DNA from: Cellvibrionaceae bacterium | GTDB taxonomy: Bacteria > Pseudomonadota > Gammaproteobacteria > Pseudomonadales > Cellvibrionaceae | Assembly: GCA_021151695.1 (NCBI GenBank) | Contig: JAGKWU010000002.1 | Coordinates: 124,001-188,000, forward strand | DNA length: 64,000 bases | Reading direction: 5' to 3' | Shown here: positions 58,727-64,000 of the stretch, in pieces | How the letters are laid out: the number at the start of each line of letters is the position of its first letter | How positions within the stretch are numbered: position 1 is the stretch's first letter | Notes under the pieces: model-generated | What the model was told of the DNA's origin: nothing | Seen by the model: the letters and a program-made list of their open reading frames with translations, nothing else | Databases searched by the model: none | Translations under genes and position numbers: made by a program

Positions 58727-59668
58727 TCAAGCGCTGCGTGCTTTACGGCGTAGCTCTTGTGGTGTCTGCTTGAATAGCCGTAAAAAAGCCCGCCTCATCC
58801 GTTCCGGATCAGTAAATCCCACTTGCTGTGCCACCACTTCAATCGGTTCGTGACTGCTTTCAATGCGTTGTCGCGCCACCTCTGCTCGCATTCTTTCAAC
58901 AACTTTAGCCGGTGTTTCGCCGGTCTCTGCAAATACTGCACGTCCGAATTGACGGCTGCTCAGGCAGGCCACTTCGGCCAAGCGTTCTACCGATAATTTT
59001 TCGTGCAGGTTTTCTCGCGCAAACTGTAACGCAGCTCGTATGCGGTCGGATTCCGGATCTAGCTCCAGCAGGCTGGAAAATTGCGATTGGCCGCCGGGGC
59101 GACGGTGGTAGACCACCAGTTTGCGCGCTGTCGCCCGCGAGACTTCTAATCCCAGATCTTCTTCAATGAGGGCCAGCGCCAAATCTATACCAGCGCAGAC
59201 ACCTGCAGATGTCCAGATATTGCCGTCCTTGATAAAAATAGGATCGCCCTGGACTTTCACCTTTGGATAGAGCCGCTGCAAGCTAGCGGCGTGCTTCCAG
59301 TGAGTCGTTGCACGTTTACCGTCTAGCAGGCCCGCATCGGCCAGCACAAAGGCGCCCGTGCAAACACTGGCAATGCGTCTCGCGTGTTGCGCGCACTCGC
59401 GCGTGACATCCGACAGTACACTGATTCGGTTAGGCGTTTGGCAAGCGCTGCCGCCGACAACAATGAGGGTATCCATTGGCTCATCGTCGATTTGCTCTGC
59501 CAATACGGTAAGCCCTACTGAACTGGTGACGCCGCCGCCAACCAGTGACAGAGTGCGCAGGTTGTAGGGCTTGCCGGCGATCCGCCCGGCCACCTCGAAA
59601 GCGGCGAGCGGGCCGGTGAGATCCAACAGTTGAAAGTTAGGGAAAATTAAAAAGGCGATGTCGCGCAT
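58727..59668 (-). CDS. GlxA-type AraC-family regulator with DJ-1/PfpI domain
   Basis: The 313-residue protein starts at the ATG at 59668 with M-R-D-I-A-F-L-I-F-P-N-F-Q-L-L-D-L-T-G-P, the DJ-1/PfpI-like opening. A nucleophile-elbow-like A-S-V-C-T-G-A-F-V-L-A is retained. The C-terminal third holds two AraC helix-turn-helices: V-E-R-L-A-E-V-A-C-L-S-S-R-Q-F-G-R and V-V-A-Q-Q-V-G-F-T-D-P-E-R-M-R-R. It lies 17 nt after the GAPDH stop on the same strand. Relatives respond to amines or polyamines. Confidence 0.9.
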   Translation of the reverse strand: MRDIAFLIFPNFQLLDLTGPLAAFEVAGRIAGKPYNLRTLSLVGGGVTSSVGLTVLAEQIDDEPMDTLIVVGGSACQTPNRISVLSDVTRECAQHARRIASVCTGAFVLADAGLLDGKRATTHWKHAASLQRLYPKVKVQGDPIFIKDGNIWTSAGVCAGIDLALALIEEDLGLEVSRATARKLVVYHRRPGGQSQFSSLLELDPESDRIRAALQFARENLHEKLSVERLAEVACLSSRQFGRAVFAETGETPAKVVERMRAEVARQRIESSHEPIEVVAQQVGFTDPERMRRAFLRLFKQTPQELRRKARSA

Positions 59669-59685
59669 TGCAAATCCAACCTGGG

Positions 59686-60744
59686 TTAAGCCAAGGGCAA
59701 ATTGCCAAATGCCTGGGCGTTGTCGAGCAAACGGTTGGCAAATCCCCATTCGTTGTCGTACCAGGCGTAAACGGTGGCATGGGAGCCGCCGACAACTTTG
59801 GTGAGCGTCAGGTCGGCAACAGACGATGCAGGGTTGTGCAAGAAATCACTCGATACCAGCGGCAACTCATTAATCGTCAGATAGCCTTTCAGCGGCCCCT
59901 CGCTGGCGGCAGTGCGCAGCAGCTGGTTGATTTCCTCCGCCGAGGTTGGGCGGCCCGTCGTAAAGCTCAGGATTAACAGGCAAACATCAATGGTCGGAAC
60001 GCGAATGGAGTGGCCATCCAGCTTGCCTTCCAGCTCCGGCATTACCAGGCCAATAGCTGAGGCGGCGCCGGTTTTGGTGGGGATGATGGAAGCCATGGCC
60101 GAACGCGCCCGGCGAACATCTTCATGGTAAACATCCATTAGCACTTGGTCGTTGGTGACTGAGTGGGCGGTGGTCATGGCGCCCGCTACTATGCCTATGT
60201 GATCGTTAAGTGGTTTGGCGACGGTTCCCAAGCAGTTGGTGGTGCAGGAGCCTATGGCGATGACCCTGTGTTCAGGTTTCAGCACATCCTGATTAACCCC
60301 GAATACCACAGTGGCATCCACCTCTTTACCGCCGGGTGCAGAGATAATCACGCGTTTGGCACCGGCTTTGAGGTGTGCAGAGGCTTTTTCGCGATTGGTA
60401 AAACGACCGGTGCACTCCAGTACTACATCTATGTCGAGTGCGGCCCAGGGCAATAGAGCGGGGTCGCGCTCCGAGATAACCTGGATGCGGTCACCATTAA
60501 CCACAAGTGCACCTTGATCCACCTCCACAGTACCGGCGAACTTGCCGTGGGCCGTATCAAAACGCAGGAGATGGGCGTTAATGTCCGCATTCCCCAAGTC
60601 GTTAATAGCGACGATTTGCAGGTTGTGGCATTTGCCTGCCTCATAAAAAGCGCGGAGCGTGTTGCGGCCTATACGGCCAAAACCATTGATGGCGACTCTG
60701 ATGGGTGACGTGTTGGCGATGGCTGAATTACTAGCGACTGTCAT
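59686..60744 (-). CDS. gap: glyceraldehyde-3-phosphate dehydrogenase
   Basis: GAPDH oxidises glyceraldehyde-3-phosphate to 1,3-bisphosphoglycerate. From the ATG at 60744 (AAGGAG upstream) there are 352 residues: the NAD-binding G-F-G-R-I-G-R, A-I-N-D-L specifying NAD, catalytic C167 in S-C-T-T-N-C, the following T-N-D-Q-V-L and R-A-R-S-A-M-A-S-I-I-P-T-K-T-G, and Y-D-N-E-W-G-F-A-N-R. The sequence is closer to Gap than to erythrose-4-phosphate dehydrogenase. A 10-residue N-terminal extension precedes the usual start. Several GAPDH paralogues may exist in the genome. Confidence 0.92.
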   Translation of the reverse strand: MTVASNSAIANTSPIRVAINGFGRIGRNTLRAFYEAGKCHNLQIVAINDLGNADINAHLLRFDTAHGKFAGTVEVDQGALVVNGDRIQVISERDPALLPWAALDIDVVLECTGRFTNREKASAHLKAGAKRVIISAPGGKEVDATVVFGVNQDVLKPEHRVIAIGSCTTNCLGTVAKPLNDHIGIVAGAMTTAHSVTNDQVLMDVYHEDVRRARSAMASIIPTKTGAASAIGLVMPELEGKLDGHSIRVPTIDVCLLILSFTTGRPTSAEEINQLLRTAASEGPLKGYLTINELPLVSSDFLHNPASSVADLTLTKVVGGSHATVYAWYDNEWGFANRLLDNAQAFGNLPLA

Positions 60745-60797
60745 GCGAACTCCTTGATGGGGGGTTAAGGTCAAATCCGTCTTTACTCTATGCTTAA

Positions 60798-61487
60798 TCA
60801 ATATGGCAGTAAATGACTAAAACCCCTCATTTTCGGACATTGTCGTCTTTCCCTAATGGCTCCTATGGATACTAACCCCAAAGCCATAAGCCAAATCGCC
60901 CATGGCTCCGGGACTGTAACTGGCTCCCATCGCCAGTTGGCAGAATCGTTAGTGCCACCATTTTCAAAGCCCAGGGTGGCGGCGTAGGCCCAGGTATCAA
61001 AAGGTCGCTGGATATAGAGATCATATTCGTACCAGAGGTTGTCACAGTTGCAGCTGTTGTCACCGTAGCTGGATTGAACTCGCCAAAAATCGCGGCTGGG
61101 TCCCCAAGGGCCTCCACTGGATTCCTTTAACAATTGCAGGTCCAGATGCCAGGCTGCCAGCGTGCCATCAGGATTGAAACGAATATAACTATCCTGTGCG
61201 CTAAAGTTGCCCAAGTCGGAAAAGCTGTCGTCGGGTTGTGATAGCCAGACATGGCCGTCAGAAAAATTGGCCCGATTATCTTGGAGATTGGCAACACTGC
61301 TGAAGCTAAAAATGGGGTAGGGTGGTTCGTGCAAGCCCACGCTGTCATCGGGAGATCCATTGAGATATCCCTGAATAAAAGGCAGCTCCTGGCTTTGATA
61401 CGTAAATTGCAAATTCGCGAAAGCAGCAGGTGAAAATAAAAGTGTTAACAGAATAAATTTGTCGCGCAAATGAAGACATAAGCTCAT
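60798..61487 (-). CDS. PEP-CTERM sorting-domain protein 2
   Basis: From the ATG at 61487 (AGAGGGA upstream) the protein has 229 residues: signal peptide (about residues 1-22, ending A-A-F-A), a beta-rich body with N-S-C-N-C-D-N-L-W-Y-E-Y-D-L-Y, and a C-terminal V-P-E-P-W-A, hydrophobic helix (I-W-L-M-A-L-G-L-V-S-I-G-A-I), R-E-R-R tail. As with the first such protein, an exosortase is expected elsewhere. The body also resembles the other protein in its E-Y-D-near-C pattern. Confidence 0.82.
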   Translation of the reverse strand: MSLCLHLRDKFILLTLLFSPAAFANLQFTYQSQELPFIQGYLNGSPDDSVGLHEPPYPIFSFSSVANLQDNRANFSDGHVWLSQPDDSFSDLGNFSAQDSYIRFNPDGTLAAWHLDLQLLKESSGGPWGPSRDFWRVQSSYGDNSCNCDNLWYEYDLYIQRPFDTWAYAATLGFENGGTNDSANWRWEPVTVPEPWAIWLMALGLVSIGAIRERRQCPKMRGFSHLLPY

Positions 61488-61651
61488 AGAAAATCCCTCT
61501 GTAGAATGACGAAAATCAGTGAAGGCGTTTTTCCGTAAACTTAAGCGAAAGAAAAAGAGAGTTGTGGTTGTGGGCCAAGACTGAGAGGGATCGTGGCGGC
61601 TGTCCAGTTTAAAAAAACAATGGGAAGCGTTGTGCTTGTAGTTTTTCGAAA

Positions 61652-61683
61652 ATAAAAAAGCGGCAACCCCGAAGAGTTGCCGC
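61652..61683 (-). terminator. rho-independent terminator after the CE15 gene
   Basis: On the minus strand GCGGCAAC / GTTGCCGC arms around an 8-nt loop are followed by TTTTTT, 18 nt after the CE15 stop. Confidence 0.9.
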
Positions 61684-61701
61684 AACAAACCTGCAATAAA
61701 A

Positions 61702-63636
61702 TTATTGCAAGTTTGGGGTTGACCAGTTTATCCAGCGGGCGCGATCAACACTGAAGCTGCCATCGGTTTTGACGACATTGGTGTTGGCGCTGCTTATGCC
61801 TTTCAAAAATTTATCGACAAACGCATCTACTTCCGGTTGTTGTGACGCAGGGAATGCACAGTGATTGTGATTGCCTATTTGTGACACACCCATGCGATCA
61901 CCTATGCCTAATGCCAACCAGATTTCGCGTGCTGCTATAGGTGCAGTGTAAGAGCTCACATTGCCCAGCCATTCCATAGAGGTATTTTCAATCACTAACA
62001 ATGCACGTGGTGCGACCATGCCGAGCAGTTGGTGATGATCAAACGGCAATTTGGTGGCTGTGTTGTTAAATTGCGAGAAAGAACTTCTGAACCATACATT
62101 TTCGCCGGTGATTTCGCTTAGCGTTTGCACGTTTTGGCCTGCGCTGCGCTGCGCATCAGAGACTCGCCAGCTGGCGGAGCCACCGGAGCCACTTTCCTGC
62201 GGAATCGTCAACAAAAAGCGCTCGTCCAACGCGCCGGCAACCAAGGCGCCTTTACCGTTGCGCGAGCAGCCAGTAACACCTAAATGATTTGCATCAATTT
62301 TTGCAGCGGGTGTTTTCTCCAGTGCATCTATCAGTCGGCTCATACCCCAGGCCCAGGCCGACATAGCACCGGCACCGTGATTGCTGCCGTAGAGCGTATA
62401 GAATTTTCCTTTGCCGCGAGAGCTGCCGTCGGTTTGTTCGGCAATATCATTGTTGGGGAAGGTGATCACTGCAATGCCGCGATTTAACAGTGCCGTGTTA
62501 TTGAGTGATGAGCCACCCATGCCAATTATCGCAGGGTAGGGAGCAGTGCCTGTTGTCGGCAATTGAATAGTTGCATTAAATGAAATGGATTTACCTGCAT
62601 CCTGCACAGTTACGCTAATGCTATTGCCACTGGTAATTGCACTGACTTTCGCTGTTGCGGGATCAGGTTTTTCACCCAGCTCATAAAGTTGCACTTGTTT
62701 ATTAACTTCCTGACGACGACAAGCCCAATCGTATTTGCTGGTAATAGTCGTACCGTTAATAGATTTAAATGGATTGGGCAGTGCAGCAATGCTTGGCAAG
62801 TTGGCGTAACTTGCAAGCTCAGGCACGAAACAGCCTGCACCGGAATTTTCTTTACCGGTTGGTAGTAACGGATCTGATTGTGAATTGCTGGATGTACTTG
62901 ATGAGCTGCTGGTTGAAGACGCGCTGCTGGGGGCGGAACTGGTTGTTGCAACGCTTGTGGCTGTCGAACTGCTGGTGGCACTGGACACAGGGCATGAGCT
63001 TCCACCGGTAATGCCATAGGGCGCAGGCTGGCCGCTACAGGTAGTGCGTGAAATACAGCTCTGTTGGTTTTCATAGCCCCAACCGCTCTGTGTTGTTACG
63101 CATAAGGGATAATTTGTTCCGTACCAATTACACTGTTGGCCTTGGGCGGCGCAACTGGCTGTGCTGCTTGCGGTTGAATTGATCGCGCTACTGGTAGTCG
63201 CGGCGCCGACATTGCCAAATGAAATGTAGCCGGAACAATGCAACCACTCACTGTAGCTTCCGCTACCGCAACCATTATTGTAAACGCCGGTATTGGTCGC
63301 CTGGTTTTCTGCCTGGCGAACTGCGCCGTTTACAACGATATAATCCACACGTAGATCGCGGCCGCTTGCATCATTGGTAAATGCAACGCGAATTTCACCG
63401 GATAAAGTCGTAGTCGCCGTGTAGCTCGCCATACTGGTGGTGGCAGTCCAGGTTTTCACGGTAGTGCCACCCACTTGCAGAGACGCAGATTCACTGCCCG
63501 CCGTGCCCTGCATACGGATTTCAATAGTATTGTTGGTTTGGGCGTTACAACTGTTGCTCAAAATTACCAGCGACGCCAAGGATAGAAGTGTAGGAAAAAA
63601 TCGGGATAACCAGATTGTTGTTTGCCGAGTATTCAT
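61702..63636 (-). CDS. CE15 glucuronoyl methylesterase with CBM60-like and CBM10-like modules
   Basis: CE15 enzymes cut the ester between glucuronoxylan side chains and lignin. Order in 644 residues: signal peptide (about residues 1-32); CBM60-like xylan/galactan-binding module (about 36-142) with N-D-A-S-G-R-D-L-R-V-D-Y-I-V-V-N-G and S-E-W-L-H-C-S-G-Y-I-S-F-G; CBM10-like cellulose-binding module (about 160-212) with C-N-W-Y-G and S-G-W-G-Y-E-N-Q-Q-S-C; Ser linker; catalytic domain with S458 in G-C-S-R-N-G-K-G-A and E481 and H592 as likely partners. It is secreted and plant cell wall directed. Confidence 0.9.
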   Translation of the reverse strand: MNTRQTTIWLSRFFPTLLSLASLVILSNSCNAQTNNTIEIRMQGTAGSESASLQVGGTTVKTWTATTSMASYTATTTLSGEIRVAFTNDASGRDLRVDYIVVNGAVRQAENQATNTGVYNNGCGSGSYSEWLHCSGYISFGNVGAATTSSAINSTASSTASCAAQGQQCNWYGTNYPLCVTTQSGWGYENQQSCISRTTCSGQPAPYGITGGSSCPVSSATSSSTATSVATTSSAPSSASSTSSSSSTSSNSQSDPLLPTGKENSGAGCFVPELASYANLPSIAALPNPFKSINGTTITSKYDWACRRQEVNKQVQLYELGEKPDPATAKVSAITSGNSISVTVQDAGKSISFNATIQLPTTGTAPYPAIIGMGGSSLNNTALLNRGIAVITFPNNDIAEQTDGSSRGKGKFYTLYGSNHGAGAMSAWAWGMSRLIDALEKTPAAKIDANHLGVTGCSRNGKGALVAGALDERFLLTIPQESGSGGSASWRVSDAQRSAGQNVQTLSEITGENVWFRSSFSQFNNTATKLPFDHHQLLGMVAPRALLVIENTSMEWLGNVSSYTAPIAAREIWLALGIGDRMGVSQIGNHNHCAFPASQQPEVDAFVDKFLKGISSANTNVVKTDGSFSVDRARWINWSTPNLQ

Positions 63637-63909
63637 TTTTTACCTCAGATTATTCTTATGGAGGGTTTTAAGCGTGAGTATTCTCCGATTGCTGAAAGAG
63701 TCATTACGCCTGTGATTGCCTGCTTGAATACAAGTATGCAGGGTTGGCGATGATGGGGCAAAAATAAGGCAATGGCAAACGGATAAAAAATATTACGATG
63801 CCAAAATATGTAAAGGTGGCGCATTAATTTGTTAAGCTGCTCAATAAGTTTCACCTTTAAAAAATATTTTATTTGTGCTTTGGTGAGAGGATTTTTTGAG
63901 GAAATATTT
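63637..63909. other. intergenic region, CE15 / DUF1697-like
   Basis: AT-rich divergent promoter region of about 270 nt. No clear operator, hairpin or small gene was found. The minus-strand frame across it reads antisense through the DUF1697-like start and is not credible. Confidence 0.4.
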
Positions 63910-64000
63910 ATGCTGTTCGCTGTTTTCTTCCGCAATCTCAATTTGGGTAGGCCACCAGCGCCCACACGCGAACAATTGGAGCAGAGTTTCCTGGCTGCGG
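63910..64000 (+). CDS. DUF1697-family protein, 3' partial
   Basis: An ATG at 63910 with GAGGAAA upstream opens a frame that runs off the right edge. The visible 30 residues, M-L-F-A-V-F-F-R-N-L-N-L-G-R-P then P-A-P-T-R-E-Q-L-E-Q-S-F, match the N-terminus of DUF1697 proteins (F-F-R-N-V-N-L-G-R-P type). Function of the family is unknown. Only the start is visible, so this rests on a short match from memory. Confidence 0.6.
   Translation, partial: MLFAVFFRNLNLGRPPAPTREQLEQSFLAA

Noticed and set aside
63645..63965. Minus-strand ORF of 106 aa at the right edge
   Set aside because: It is antisense to the DUF1697-like gene start and has no recognisable features.
1..64000. CRISPR arrays, rRNA, tRNA, prophage or intact insertion sequences
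   Set aside because: No regularly spaced direct repeats, tRNA cloverleaf, rRNA blocks, phage structural genes or transposase were recognised by reading; a dedicated search could still find a missed tRNA.

Overview
The window looks like a chromosomal segment of a gammaproteobacterium of the Cellvibrio type (Cellvibrionaceae). Three things point there: the ruvC-ruvA-ruvB-ybgC-tolQRAB-pal-cpoB gene order; secreted polysaccharide-degrading enzymes built from catalytic domains and carbohydrate-binding modules joined by long serine linkers (GH16, and a CE15 esterase carrying CBM60-like and CBM10-like modules); and a polyserine lipoprotein hydrolase. This assignment is inferred from gene content and was not checked by any search.

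Layout. 1-8.5 kb: a partial membrane protein, then Holliday-junction resolution (ruvC, ruvA, ruvB) running into the complete Tol-Pal envelope system and a SlyD-like isomerase. 8.6-11.6 kb: a FIST sensor protein followed after 8 nt by a GGDEF-EAL cyclic-di-GMP enzyme. 11.6-17.1 kb: a TetR repressor divergent from an RND efflux adaptor and pump, with matching palindromes in front of both units. 17.1-20.3 kb: a Sir2-type deacylase broken by an internal deletion with frameshift, an LpxR-like outer-membrane lipid A deacylase, and a second TetR gene whose palindrome recurs in front of the lpxR-like gene. 20.3-24.5 kb: nucleoid protein NdpA/YejK, RidA, PilU, a PhnB-like VOC protein and a lytic transglycosylase. 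24.8-30.2 kb: a modular GH16 beta-glucanase, an AsmA-family protein and a polyserine lipoprotein hydrolase. 30.4-36.3 kb: two large sensor kinases. 36.4-38.7 kb: a two-gene operon of a type III polyketide synthase and a sulfotransferase. 39-42.4 kb: a 54-residue CsbD protein, a PEP-CTERM protein and a GH97 glycosidase.

42.6-49.8 kb is an accessory-looking stretch of small, mostly unrecognised genes, with palindromic REP/MITE-like repeats and an unexplained GC-rich structured stretch. 49.8-55.1 kb holds a YbiI-type zinc-finger protein, a good candidate cyclic-di-GMP-I (GEMM) riboswitch in front of a lysine-rich DUF4114 protein, a YciI-type protein, an FMN-reductase-like protein, a glycine-zipper protein and a periplasmic metallo-beta-lactamase-fold hydrolase. 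55.1-64 kb holds a PP2C phosphatase-protein kinase fusion next to a formate/nitrite channel, a DUF4142 protein, a GlxA-type regulator next to GAPDH, a second PEP-CTERM protein, the CE15 glucuronoyl esterase and the start of a DUF1697 gene.

Themes. Cyclic-di-GMP signalling appears twice (FIST/GGDEF-EAL and the riboswitch). Plant and algal polysaccharide breakdown appears three times (GH16, GH97, CE15). The most novel-looking units are the type III PKS-sulfotransferase operon with an in-frame 15-bp tandem repeat, the riboswitch-DUF4114 unit, and the structured intergenic region at 45.2-45.4 kb. No CRISPR array, rRNA, tRNA, intact insertion sequence or prophage was seen.
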